A stretch of 64,000 nucleotides of DNA. Origin: Liquidambar formosana. Taxonomy: Eukaryota; Streptophyta; Magnoliopsida; Saxifragales; Altingiaceae. Positions 34,724 through 46,065 of this stretch are shown in pieces. The DNA is taken from assembly GCA_039720395.1 (NCBI GenBank), contig CM077826.1, forward strand, positions 39,088,790 through 39,152,789. Direction: 5' to 3'. Made by a program: the position numbers and the translations under genes. The notes beneath the pieces were generated by a model. That model was not told the DNA's origin. It made no database searches and worked only from the letters and a program-made list of their open reading frames with translations. Position 1 is the stretch's first letter; each line of letters opens with the position of its first letter.

Positions 34724-35089
34724 CACTACAACAAAAGTGAGTTTTCACGACTTCAAATCAACGGCATGCATAATTGTAAGTCGTTAATATTGGTTTTTTA
34801 CGACATGTTTATTTAGAAAGTCGTTAAAAATCTCTATATAGATAATATTCATGACATACAAAAGAAATACGTCGTCAATAACATCTATCACGACGTGTTT
34901 TGCACGTCGTAAATTATGTACCAAATTTACCTATTTATGACGTTCTTTACATGTTGTTAAAAAAACTTAATTTCGTAAAAAAACTAGAGGTGAATTACGC
35001 TTATTTTTTACAACATTATTTGTATGTCGTAAATGCTTTCCCGAGATTAGCATATCTATGACGCATTACACACGCCGTTATAAAAAAAA

Positions 35090-38000
35090 AAAAAAAAAAG
35101 GGAGTAATTCTGAAAAAAAATCTAGCGGGCATTTTGCCTCCGCTATTTTGTATGTTCATTTTTCTTTGGGGCCCTTTACTCTTCTAGTCTTCTATTTCAC
35201 ATACTCCTTTGTGGCTTTTCTAAGTTTCCTCTCTGTGCTAGAGAAATAAAGAAATTGATTGGTGGACAAAGATCAGCGAGGAGTCACCGGCTGAGTCTTT
35301 GACGAACTCACTGCGGGCGAAGGTGGAGAAGGAATCGAAGCATTGGGAAGGGAGGCGTGGGTTGTAGCCTGTGTAACCATTGTCGTTGAAGGGGCAATTT
35401 GAAACGGCAGGTCGTGATTCGTCACCGTCGTGATCGAAAGAGCCGGTGAACGATGACATGGTTCTTCGACCCCTGTTAATCTCTCACCACGATGGGGAGA
35501 GGATTTGCTAAGAAGAAGAAATCGCCAAAATCTGTTTCTGGGTTGCCTCTTCATCAATCCTAACTCACGATTCAGGTAAGAATGGTATTCTAAGCGTTGA
35601 TTTTGAGATGCCTATAGATAAGAGTGCATTTGAAGATGAATCTTCAAATCTGATCTCGTTTTCTTCATCCATTGCTAATAACTAGGGCAATCTCTCTGCT
35701 TCTTAAACTTCAATTTGGATTTTAAAAATGGTTAAATATAGCAAATTTGATTTTAGGGTGTTTTTATCCTCAGATCTGATGTAGAATTCGTCGAAGAAGA
35801 CGACCCCATCAACTTTATGAGTATTTTTAATGCTTTTTTTTTTTTCTTTTTTGGTTGTTCTTAGGTGGATTCAAAATGGTGGTTTTCAAGTGTTGGTGGA
35901 AGGGGTTTGTCATGATAGTGATGGTTTTTATAGGTAGTTGACGTTTTGTTTTGTGTATTATTATTATTATTATTATTATTATTCTTATTTTTCGTTGATG
36001 AATCCATGGCCGGAAAAAATGGAGTTGGCGAGGTTGGAGTGGTGTGTGCTGGCTGGAAAAATGCTAGGTGAGATTTTGGAATATTTGTTTTTAGATTTTA
36101 CTTTCTCTAAGTGTTTATTTAGTTGGGTATCCAAAATTCTTTGATGGGTTTTCTTGTTCTAGGATTCATTTTTAGATTTGAGATAATAGAAGAAAATCTT
36201 CTCAATAATGGTAGTAGAATCCTTTGATCCATCTGCCGAATGCGTTGCGGATTAGGCCTCCAAAGAATCAGTAAGTTTATTTGATTTCAATATCAAAATT
36301 TTAAATCTAAATCCCAAATCCACAAACACTTCGTTCTCACGAAGAATTGTTATTGGTGGTTGATTCCTACTTAATAGTACTTACAGATTGCCATTGATAC
36401 CCCCTTTCCAGCTTTGGTTTAAGTTGCTAGTTTAAACAATTGATCTTTTTTTTTTCTCTTGCAGCTATGATCCGAGTTCTCCAAAGTACAACAGTAAGCA
36501 ATCAGAAAATAGGCATTGCACTTGGCGAGATGGAGGAGGATAATAATTTGGATGGTGGTATAAATGCAGAGTAAGCTGTTGCATCAACAAGCAATTCACC
36601 AGTGGAGTTAGAGAGAACTGAAGAAAAGACTGGCGACCAACAAGATTCAAACAAAGGTAAGGAAGATGAGGAAAGCACTAATACAGTGCCATATTCAAGT
36701 TATGTTTTAACATTATAATGCTTCCACTATGGGTTCTTTGGTGTTTTTAATATGCTAACTCAACTATTAAGTCCATCCAGCCAATAATTTATGAATCTAG
36801 AAAATATCGTGTTTATTCTGTTGTGGTATTTGGACTAATTAATAATTGGTTTTCAAATTTTCTAAATAAAATTTATCTTCAGGTGTCACTAAAATTTGTC
36901 TACTTGGCATTTGGTGATGCAGTTGCAGCATTTCTCCGTAAGTACATTGGGATCCTTGCTAAGAGAAAAATTCAGTTTCCTAACTGTAGGGCATGAAAAT
37001 GCCATTTTCTATTAAATTCATAGGTTGAGGAAATACTTGTCAAAGGTTTCTATCACAGGACAAAGGCTTTATTTTTAGATTTTAAAATAACAATTACTAA
37101 ATGCACACTGATTACATAGCCTTTTTAATATTTATTTAAGTTATGATTTAGTTCATAAGATAAAAATCTGTTAGTTTTTTATTTTATTTTATTTATTGTG
37201 TTGAGATTAGACTCGTTTGGTTTTTGGCAAATTTTTTGACTAGTTTAGCTTGCAAGGAATGTGATCTTCTTGTTTCTTTCCCTGCAATTTTTTTTTTCCC
37301 TTTCTTGCTAATCCTTTTTTCTTTTTCTTTGGCGTCAACGACCAGCAGCTGAGTTTTTTTTCCCCTTTATTTGCCTTGATGACCGCTTGGTGAGTCTTTA
37401 TTTTCACCCTCTTGCATTTATTTATTGCTTAACTGGTGCATTCATTACTCTGACTCTACTTTGCAAGGTTTGCAATACTTCTTATGCTCAATTCAGATAT
37501 GTAGATATCTATATCATGATGTTGTTTGACTTAGCTTCCAAGACATGCAAAAGCGTCTCGGCTGTTTTAAAATTCAGGTAGGCTTAGTCACAATTCCTTT
37601 TCTTCTTCAATTAGGAAGCTTTTCTTTGGACTACCTATCACTTTAATTGAGAATTCCTATATCTTGATGATTTCATGTGTTGGATTATTGATTGGCTTTA
37701 ACCTTTACTTCAATTTACTATAAAATCAGTTTGTCTAGTTGCTTTGATTATTGGGTTTGATTGATTATATAATCAATTACTCCTTCTGTCCCACAAAGAT
37801 AGACTAGGTTTGACAAATCACAGAGTTTAAGAAAGGGTCATCATTGCATTGACTTTTTGATCTGGTTTTAAATGATTGATATCACTAAGCAGCTGAATTT
37901 CCACTATTGCACCCTATATACTTAAGAAATGATTGATATCACCGTAGCCTTTCTTTCTTTCTTTTTCTTTTTCTTTTTTTTTTTTTCCCCTTTTCTCTCT

Positions 38001-39470
38001 TTTACTAGTTAGATCACATGCATGGCCAGGGGTGATGCCACTAACATAGGTTAATTACAAGAGGTAAAGGGAAAACTACAGTGCAACTTGTCTCTCTTGC
38101 AGATTAGATATTAGGGTTTGCATGAAGTCTACCTCAAGCCCTACGGGTGAGATTCCTTAATTGTAGATATATCAAATACTAGATGAATCAAAGTACAATA
38201 TAAATGGATCAGCCCCCACAAGGCTACAACTTCATATATATGTGGACGATTCGATTGATTTCTTTTACTATAAATGAAGAGGCAAGATCTAATAAAGGAC
38301 AAGTTTATTATGATATTTTTATATGGATTGACTTAGACTACATCAATGGCAGTGCTAGCCTCTTGACTAATTCGCTAATGCTAGATTTTATTTGTATGCT
38401 CTACAAGTGTTAGGTCTTGGTGAGCTATGTTTTTAATTTTTGATCAAATGTTGTGATTTTCTTTTGACTAATATTAGGTTGGGATGTTCTTCTTAGATCT
38501 TCATCATTTTCATTCAAATTTTTACTATCTTATATCTCTTATAATCTATAACTTTGTTGTGAGCATTCTCTTATATTTTGTAACTATAAGTCTATAAATT
38601 CCTTTCTCTAGGTTATTCCCTACAAACCAAACTCTAAATGGTTTTAAAACCATTATCTTTCCAAGTGTTGGCTTTCAATAGGGGTTTGGCTGTGCATCCA
38701 CTAGTGTGGTTTTTATTTTCTATGGATAGTCTCTATTGTCAAGTTTGGGAGGTTTAGTTGGGGCTGTTGGTTGTTGTTTTGGAGTGGCTATTGTTTTTGT
38801 TTGGGATTGATCAGGTGCTCATCATGTTGGAAATTGCGGTTATTATGAGGTTGTTGTGTTTGGTCTTTCAAATTAGTTCTTTCATGTTTGGCCCTTTTTT
38901 TTGTGGTCAATTTCTTAAAATGATTAAAATTTCTTACTATTGATAAATTAAAAAGGAATATTAATTATTGGTTTTTTGTTTCAGGACAGTAGTCAGGTTA
39001 TCTCACTAGGTCTCATAGTCAACGAGAATGAGGTGTATTCCTAAGAGGATGGTGGAAAACTGACAAGGATGGCAGATGCATGTTTTGATGTTACATTCCC
39101 TCTTTTTTTTTTTTACTTTATTCTAGCATGTATATATAAGATTTTGTTAGTTCACTAAACTAACAATACTTAAACTCTATGAATGTATGAATATTTATGG
39201 GATCAAATTCAAATCATATATAGATGGATGGTGGTCTTAATTTTTGATTCATTAATGATTATGGACTCACGTAGGAAAAAACGATCTTGATTAATGATCT
39301 TTTGGGAGTTGCATTTGTTATCTTGTGAAATATATATGAATGTCCTATTAGCATTTGAAAAGCAGGAATCAAGTAAAAGACATATGTGTATATTTGAGCT
39401 AGTTTTTATAGCGTTCATTTTATGCCATAAAAAGGTTGTAGTAAATGAGTTATAGACAGCGTGCAAAGAA
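35090..39470. other. CACTA internal region, possible captured gene DNA
   Basis: A locally GC-richer block (35260-35580) has an open minus-strand frame (35273-35557, Ser/Thr/Pro-rich) and on the plus strand a short frame MGRGFAKKKKSPKSVSG near 35491, followed by a donor-like CAG|GTAAGA (35572-35580). Another block (36466-36665) follows a T-rich tract ending GCAG and ends AAAGGTAAGG, like an exon between splice sites. No product is recognised. A (TTA)n microsatellite lies at 35957-35984. The rest is AT-rich. Confidence 0.35.
37778..37840 (+). mobile_element. Fragment resembling a Stowaway-type MITE end
   Basis: TACTCCTTCTGTCCCACAAA followed by GATAGACTAGGTTTGAC closely matches the common plant Stowaway/mariner terminal sequence (CTCCCTCYGTCCCA). 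No opposite end was found, so it is a fragment inside the CACTA element. Confidence 0.5.
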
Positions 39471-39835
39471 TGTCATGAAAAAGTTTTTTTATGGCTTGAA
39501 AAGGTTTTTTACGACGCATAATACTTGTCGTTAATACTTATATACGACGTGCATTGCATGCCGTCAATAAGTTATTTACAACGCACATCGTAAGTCGTAA
39601 AAAATATAGGTATCTCATCGATATGTTTTTTACGACACATATCACACGTCGTTAATATCTATTTACGACGCGCATTGCAAGTTGTCAATAAGTTTTTTAC
39701 GACGCACATTGTATGTCGTAAATGTGTTCAGACTTTCTATGGCATCGCGATGCACGATATGCGCTTGTGCATCGTAAAAGGTCTTTCACGATGTGTTTCG
39801 CACATCATAAAAAAGCCTATTTTGTTGTAGTGATA

Positions 39836-40354
39836 TTTTTGGGCCGAAGCCGTTAATACCGTATGCTATGTAATGAATAGTATTGTTAAGATCTAAACTT
39901 GGTAAGACTCCTTATGAATTATGGAATGATAAGAAGCCTAACATAAGTTACTTTAAAGTTTTTGGTTATAAATGCTTTATATTGAATGATAGAGATAAGC
40001 TTTCCAAATTCAATTCTTAATCTGATGAAGGTGTATTTCTTGGTTATTCTATGAAAAGTAAAGCATATAGTCTTTAACAAGAGAACTTTAACCGTTCAAG
40101 AATCTATGCATATTGTATTTGATGAAACTAATCATCTTGTCACAAAGAGAAATGTGGATGATGATGATGATGATGATATAGGTACAAGCTTGCAAGAACA
40201 AGTTGAAAACTTGAATCTAAATGACAAACACGACCCACAAGACAAAGGCAAAGAAAAAGAAGAAGATGAGGTGATTAAATACAAGAAACCGGAAGAAGAA
40301 ATTGAAATTGAAAATGCTCCACTTCGTCCAGATGTCACCAAAACTTGAAAATTT
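39836..40354 (+). pseudogene. Copia integrase C-terminal region and linker
   Basis: Resumes as FGPKPLIP-type sequence after the CACTA (GGGCCGAAGCCGTTAATACC encodes the conserved AEAVNT). It then reads TPYELWND, YFKVFGYKCFILNDRDKLSKF and GVFLGYSMKSKAYS (about 39905-40075), the conserved end of copia integrase. An acidic linker follows that includes a (GAT)n-encoded Asp run (40155-40178). A TGA at 40346-40348 stands where copia proteins have Trp in the TWKFVRNHP-like motif. Confidence 0.8.
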
Positions 40355-41270
40355 GTGAGGAATCACCCTAAAAATCAAATCTTAGGTGAACCCTCATGTG
40401 GGGTAAGAACTTGTTCTTCCATGAGAAATATATGTGATCATCTTGCATTCCTATCTCAAATTGAACCTAAAAACATTAATGAGGCAAAAAATGATTTATC
40501 ATGGGTCCTTGCTATGCAAGAAGAACTCAACCAATTTGAAAGGAACAAGGTTTGGACCTTAGTTCCTAGACCACATGACCATGGTGTAATTAGAACTAAA
40601 TGGGCATTTAGAAACAAAAAGGATAAGTCCGGAGTTGTTACTAGAAACAAAGCTCGACTTGTAGCCTAAGGTTATAATCAACAGGAAAGCATAGATTATG
40701 ATGAAACCTATGCTCCGATAGTTAGACTCGAAGCCATAAGAATGTTACTTACATATACATGCCATAAAGATTTTAAATTGTTTCAAATGGATGTTAAGAG
40801 TGCATTTTTAAATGGTTTCAAAAAAGAGGAAGTCTATGTTAAACAACCTTCTAGTTTTGAAAGTCATGAATTTCCTGATCATGTTTTTAAACTAAGTAAG
40901 GCTTTATATGGTTTGAAACAAGCTCCTAGAGGTTGGTATGAAAGACTTAGTGGATTCTTATTTAAAAATAGTTTTAAAGAGGAAAACTTGATACCACACT
41001 TTTTATCAAAACAATTAATAAGGACATCTTTATTATTCAAATATATGTTGATGATATTATCTTTGGCTCTACTAATGAAAGTTTATGTGAGGATTTTGCT
41101 AAAGTAATGAAAGAAGAATTTGAAATGAGCATGATGGGCGAACTCAACTTCTTCTTTGGACTACAAATCAAGCAAACAAAAGAAGGAACCTTCTTAAATC
41201 AATTCAAATATGTCAAAGATTTAATCAAGAAGTATGGATTGGAAGACGAAAGAAACTTCACCACTCTATG
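40355..41270 (+). pseudogene. Copia reverse transcriptase (broken)
   Basis: Reads EELNQFERNKVWTLVPRP (40519-40572) and TKWAFRNKKDKSG, then a TAA at 40667-40669 where the family has Gln (LVAQGY). It continues with SIDYDETYAPIVRLEAIR (40690-40740), FQMDVKSAFLNG (40781-40816) and LSKALYGLKQAPRGWYE (40891-40941). After a frameshift near 40980 the catalytic YVDDIIFGSTN appears (41043-41075), then FEMSMMGELNFFFGLQIKQ. The enzyme would copy element RNA into DNA in the particle. Motifs are complete in order but split over frames. Confidence 0.9.
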
Positions 41271-41969
41271 AGCACCTCTATCAAACTTGAGAAGGATGAG
41301 AAAGGTAAACCTGTGGATCAAAAGAAATATCGAGGTATGATTGGTAGTTTACTTTATCTCACCGCTAGTAGACCGGATATAATGTATAGTGTATGCTTAT
41401 GTGCTAGATTTCAATCATGTCGTAAAGAATCTCACATGTTTGCCTGTTAAACGTATTTTCAAATACTTATGTGTTACAATTAATCTTGGGATATGGTATC
41501 ATAAATACACATCATTTGACATGCTTAGTTATTCCGATGCAGACTTTGCCAGATGCAAAGAAGATAGCAAAAGTACAAGTGGGACTTGTCACTTTCTTGG
41601 ACATTCCCTAGTTTCTTGGTTTAGCAAAAAACAGACTTCGGTTTGGCGACCGGTAGTTGTTGTGCACAAGTGTTGTATATGAAACAACTTGAGAACTTTG
41701 GACTTCATTATGATTATATTCCTATAAAATGTGATAATACAAGTGGAATTAATCTAACTAAGAACCCTATACAGCATTCACGCACTAAACACATTGAAAT
41801 TAGATATCATTTTATAAGAGATTATGTTCAAAGAGGTGATGTTGAGATTAACTTTTTTGGCACGGAACACCAACTAGTCGATATCTTCACAAAACCTCTT
41901 CAAGAAGATAGGTTTAATTTTATAAAACGTGAACTTGGGATGTGCTTAAGTGATAATTTGTCTATTTAA
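41271..41969 (+). pseudogene. Copia RNase H domain (broken)
   Basis: Frames read KYRGMIGSLLYLTASRPDIM (41316-41375), YSDADFARCKEDSKSTSGTC (41530-41589), HFLGHSLVSWFSKKQ, then, after a frame change near 41640, CDNTSGINLTKNPIQHSRTK (41731-41790), HIEIRYHFIRDYVQRGDV and VDIFTKPL (41877-41900). These are the standard copia RNase H blocks with the conserved SDAD, D-N and H residues. The frame ends at a TAA at 41967-41969. Confidence 0.9.
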
Positions 41970-42054
41970 TACTTATTTAATGATATTTTCCTTTTAAAAT
42001 GTATTTCTTCATGATTTGGATAAGTTCAAGATGTTTAAGGTTCATTTGTCTGAA

Positions 42055-42300
42055 ATTTAGCTCAAACGTTTGTAATGAGACTTAGACGTCTAAAAGAACC
42101 TATATGTTGGAATTGTTTTTGTGTCTGACGAATTTCACCACTGGAATTTTCAGACGTCTGAGTTAACACCCAGACGTTCGAAAATGCACATCAGACATCT
42201 GAATGACCACTTAGACGTCTGTATCTTGTACAATGAACAGGGCATTTATTACTGATATTTTCAAACGTCCGAAAGAGGACTCAGATGTTCGAAAGTTGCG
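42055..42300. repeat. Internal array of CAGACGTCTGA-like words
   Basis: Between RNase H and the env-like ORF, at least seven degenerate copies of AGACGTCTGA occur (for example 42086, 42151, 42171, 42192, 42213, 42265, 42280). Similar words fill part of both LTRs (26987-27255, 44553-44825). Confidence 0.7.
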
Positions 42301-42430
42301 GGGTATAGGAGAGGTTCCAGCCTCAAACGATTCATTTCATCTTCCCGCGCCTGTTTATAACACCGTTTCATCTTCTCTCTTCAACTATAAAACCCATTCC
42401 TTCATCTCTTTCTCTCCCAAACTCACCAAC

Positions 42431-43796
42431 ATGGCTCCTAAATCCTCCAAAACTCCCAAGAACCTACCACCAAACCCTAGCCCTCCTTCTAAAAGATCCA
42501 AAACCCTAGGCAAGGTTCTCGGAAGAAATCTTCTGCAGGTAGGAGCGAAGAAGGGATAGCAAAGAGATCCAACCCCCTCTGATGAAGACTCTTCCTTTTC
42601 CTACCATGATTCCAACAAAGAGTTGGTGGAGCCACGCACTAAAGCACGCTAAGATTCTCAACCCTAGCCAACGAATCAACCCTCTCAACAATCTGCACTG
42701 CCAAAAAAGACAGAGCCTCCTTTTTACCACTCCAAGGAATCAATCATTATTTAAGGTTTTTCTTAATCGCACCATTATTCATCCTAAAATCTTTAATTTT
42801 GATTTCTTTCCTCAATTTTCATTTCGTGAGATGTTTAACTCCATAGGTTTCTCATACTTTATCTTTCTTAAAAATCCTTTATATCACACCCTCATCACCA
42901 GCTTTTATGCTCACTTGTCCTCCGAAGCTTTTGATGAATGTTCTTCATATGTGCTAGGTAAAGAAAACTGTGATTTACTTTGTGAAATTTTTTATGCCCC
43001 TGCAAATGCTCTCTCTTTTGTTGAAACAAATGCATGGCCTCATCTTTCTGGTTTTAACAAACTTGAAGCAACCTATTTGTTGTGTAGTGACCCAACTATT
43101 CCTCAGGCTTATAAGCCTAAAGCCAAAGAGTTGACCCTTGAATGCAACATTCTTCACAACTCATCATTTATAACTTTTTGCTTAGAGATGGGAGCAAGGG
43201 CCATGTGTCCTTCCTCGATGTTGGACTTCTTTGGTGTTTCTTTAAGCGTATACCCTTTGACCTTGGCCACTTGATGATCCACCATATGAAATTCTATGTG
43301 GACAAGGAAAATAGGGGTTATGCCTTATGGTAGTGCACTCACTACCATTTTCTTCCACTTTGGTATTCCTTTAACTAATGCCAAGGTATATAAACCCTCT
43401 TACCTTGATGAATTTACTCCTAGTTTGATGAGTCGTATAGGTTATCACAAAGTTAATGATGTTTGGGTGAAAAAGCTAGTTTCTCAACCCTCCTCCTCCT
43501 CCTCCTTTATGCCTCCTCCCACTGAGGATGTCTTCATGGATGATGTCGACCCCACTGACTTCATTCCTCATTCTCATCTCGATGTCCCCTCTTCCTCATC
43601 TGATCCTTCCATTCTCTCTTCCAAGGACCTTCTTCTCTCTATTTATCATTCTCTCGAATATGTCAAGAATAAGTTAGGTGTGATTAAGAACAAGTAGGCC
43701 GAACAGGATGATACTCTGAAGATTCTCCAAGCTTCCATCTCCTCTCTCGCTCCCAGTACTACTCCGGCTTCTGCTGATTCACCACTAGGCCCCTAA
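42431..43796 (+). pseudogene. Env-like / 'plant transposon protein' ORF of SIRE-type copia
   Basis: Downstream of pol, as in SIRE-type copia elements, whose extra ORF is called env-like although envelope function is unproven. It starts MAPKSSKTPKNLPPN (42431) with a Pro/Ser/Lys-rich basic N-terminus. A stop at 42557-42559 and frameshifts follow. The central frame (42582-43274) reads FREMFNSIGFSYFIF, HTLITSFYAHLSSEAFDECS and AWPHLSGFNKLEA, resembling the putative plant transposon protein domain. A later frame (43296-43697) has a Ser-rich, acidic linker and ends with a helical stretch; the last codons to about 43796 follow a TAG at 43695-43697. No convincing signal peptide or transmembrane helix is visible. 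Confidence 0.65.
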
Positions 43797-44114
43797 TTGA
43801 CTATCTTTTTGATGAGACAAAGGGAGAGAAGAATTTCTAATGTTTTGCTGTTGACACAGTAACACAGTTGTTTTGAACACAGTTTGTTTATTTTGGTTAA
43901 GTTTATTTAAGTTTTTTTTTATTGGATAATTTGTTAAGGTTTTTAATTATGCTAATTTGGATAATTATGGATTGTTTTGCTTATGGATCGTTTTGCTTAC
44001 ATGATATATGCTTTCTGTGAAATCTATTATAGATTTTATATATATCTATGCACTTGTTTTGGGGGAGCTTTTGCTCTTCTATCCCTTAACAAAACATCTT
44101 GAGTTGTCATCATC

Positions 44115-44127
44115 AAAAAGGGGGAGA
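44115..44127 (+). promoter_or_regulatory. Polypurine tract of the copia element
   Basis: AAAAAGGGGGAGA one base before the 3' LTR; it primes plus-strand synthesis. Intact. Confidence 0.85.
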
Positions 44128-44128
44128 T

Positions 44129-45485
44129 TGTTGGACCTAAGGGTTCAATCCCATATGTTTTGATGATAACAAAGCAAGTATGTTTTGCTTAAGTTGCTAA
44201 TGAAGATGTAGTTTTGATTAATACAGGTTGTATCCATTATACACTTTACCAATAGCAACAATGTAGTTCATGGATTTCAAAGAAGCACAATTCAACTAAT
44301 TTTATCAATGCAAAATCAAACTGAAGGCAGTCAAGTGCCTTAGAGAAAAGATTGTGAGAACTTAGGGTGTTTATGTAAAATTATTTCAAATCTTTGTTCA
44401 CTTAGGATATATGGGCTATTCGCATATTAACAACTTGGTAACTAACTAAATGAACTTAGTTTTTTGTACCATAATAGTCCCATAAGCCATTTGAGTTGAA
44501 TCTCAAAGTCTTGGACTTCATTTCTCTAAATTTTATTTTGATCACTAGGAAACTCAGACAGTCCGAGTGATAACTCAGACATCCGAATGGCATCTCAGAC
44601 GTCCAAGTCCAAAGATCTGTCGTCTAAGAATAATAATGAGTTTGTCCTGATTTTATTATGGACATTGTCTTTTTCAGACGATCTAATCAAACGTCTGAGA
44701 TAGGACTCAGACGTCCAAATACATATCAGACGTCTAAAATGCTCTAGGATAATATATAAGTCTTTTCATTGAAAATTGTCCTCTGTGATTTTAAGACATC
44801 CGAGTGGAAACTCAGACTGTCTGAAACCTTCGAATCTGACTTTAACGGCTAGTTTTCTAACAGCTATTTTGAGCATTTAATGCCCACTAAACCTTTTTTC
44901 CTGGCATTAATTGCTACAGAATGGTCATTTTGGACCATTGGGCTATAAATACATTACTTGAATTCATTTATGAGTATTCATTGAGATCAAAACAAACAAA
45001 TCACTTTCTATTACTCTCAAGCCCTAGAAATTCAAGTGAGCATTTATTGTGAAATCAATCAATAGCTGAGTGAGCTCTTTACTACTATGTTATCTACTCT
45101 TTAAAGAGATTCTTGTACACAAAACTTCTACAAATCATCTTGTATTAAAGGATTGTGGAAATCCTTTGCTTTGAAGCTCTTGGAGAGGGCTGTGTGTAAG
45201 TGTTTGGGAAGAACACTTGTTGCTGTATAAATGTTTTGTCTTCACCTTGGAAGAAGATTGGTTTAGTGGATTTGAATCCTCAAGCAAGCTCTTGAAGCGA
45301 GGACGTAGGCGGGAAGTTGAACCTCGTTAAAATCATTTGCACTCTCTCTCCTTGAATCTTCTTATTATTGCATACTTGTGTTATTTCTTGTTCTAGCAAT
45401 AATCTGATTTTTACTTGTGCATTTGGATTTTAATTTGGCAATAAACCCTATTCACCCCCTCTAGGGTTACTCACTTGGGACAACA
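44129..45485 (+). repeat. 3' LTR of the SIRE-like element
   Basis: TGTTGGACC to GACAACA, 1357 bp. It carries the same TATA sequence (44943-44952) and palindromic word array (44553-44825) as the 5' LTR. It ends immediately before the second GTATG duplication (45486-45490). Confidence 0.92.
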
Positions 45486-45979
45486 GTATGTGGATGGATG
45501 AATGGATGATATGCATGCTGTCTTATGATAATGATTATTGATTTATGTGTGTTTAAGACTTTGATTTAGCCCAATTAAATTAAGAAACTGATTAGGGCGA
45601 TATGGGTGCCTATAGGCTTTGCTTAGAACCTTTCCCATATCGTAACCTAGCTTCCGAATTCATAATCTTTGGTTTTCAAAAGACTTTTTGTCTTTCCATT
45701 TTTAAACATGGAGTCACTTTTGTTTTGGAAATAAAACATTTTTAAGGTTTTCCTTGTTTCTTTAAAAAAATGAGGTGGCGACTCCTTTTCAATCATGTGG
45801 GCCACTTTATGGGGTTCATAGCACCCATGGTTAAGGATTTTTGTCCTAAAATGTTTAAAAATGTGTTCCTTTTCAAAGCACGATTGTTTTGCCTTTCGTT
45901 TCGTCAAAATCAGACTTCGTTTGACTCCCGAAACACTTTTGGAAGGCGAAAGAGTGCAAAACTAGCAATTGCTGACAGC

Positions 45980-46065
45980 GTGCTCGGGTGACCACCTAGG
46001 GCTGGGCAGCTAGCTGCCCAAACCCAAGTGGCAACCCTCCCAGCCTTGGGTGGTCACCTGAGCAC
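45980..46065 (+). repeat. Conserved hairpin in gypsy-like LTR
   Basis: Arms GTGCTCGGGTGACCACC (45980-45996) and GGTGGTCACCTGAGCAC (46049-46065) pair at 16 of 17 positions. Inside lies the palindrome GGGCAGCTAGCTGCCC. Related hairpins occupy the same LTR position at 24579-24652, 50561-50650 (reverse-oriented LTR) and 52851-52911. Confidence 0.7.

Larger units (their letters stand above)
34724..39832. mobile_element. Non-autonomous CACTA (En/Spm-like) DNA transposon
   Basis: Terminal inverted repeats CACTACAACAAAA (34724-34736) and TTTTGTTGTAGTG (39820-39832), with 3-bp duplications ATA at 34721-34723 and 39833-39835: the CACTA hallmarks. Both subterminal regions (about 34745-35085 and 39480-39815) are crowded with TTACGACGYRC- and GTCGTNAAT-type motifs in both orientations, as expected for transposase-binding arrays. 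No TNPD- or TNPA-type transposase is recognised in the 5.1 kb, so it would depend on a transposase in trans. The internal 4.4 kb may include captured host DNA. It inserted into the copia integrase region. Confidence 0.9.
26559..45485 (+). mobile_element. SIRE-like Ty1/copia retrotransposon, nested and broken
   Basis: Full-length copia element with direct LTRs of 1356 bp (26559-27914) and 1357 bp (44129-45485). Perfect GTATG duplications lie at 26554-26558 and 45486-45490. The primer-binding site TGGTATCAGAGCC (27917-27929) matches initiator tRNA-Met, and a purine tract AAAAAGGGGGAGA precedes the 3' LTR (44115-44127). The order gag, protease, integrase, reverse transcriptase, RNase H defines copia. 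Large LTRs, a long gag with coiled coil and an extra ORF after RNase H fit the SIRE/Maximus lineage. Three later elements sit inside it (28168-32201, 29078-31817, 34724-39832). Stops and frameshifts make it inactive. Confidence 0.92.
23874..45820 (+). mobile_element. Inner solo LTR of the same gypsy family
   Basis: Starts TGTCACAACCCATTTTTG and ends GGGGTTCATA. Flanks GCACT (23869-23873) and GCACC (45821-45825) form a 5-bp duplication with one mismatch. Its own sequence is 23874-26558 plus 45491-45820, about 3.0 kb. That is longer than its relatives, possibly because of extra sequence around 25970-26130. It inserted into another LTR of its own family and was later split by the SIRE-like copia element. 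Confidence 0.8.

Noticed and set aside
34113..41969. The separate copia ORFs as independent genes
   Set aside because: They are fragments of one gag-pol reading frame separated by stops, frameshifts and insertions.
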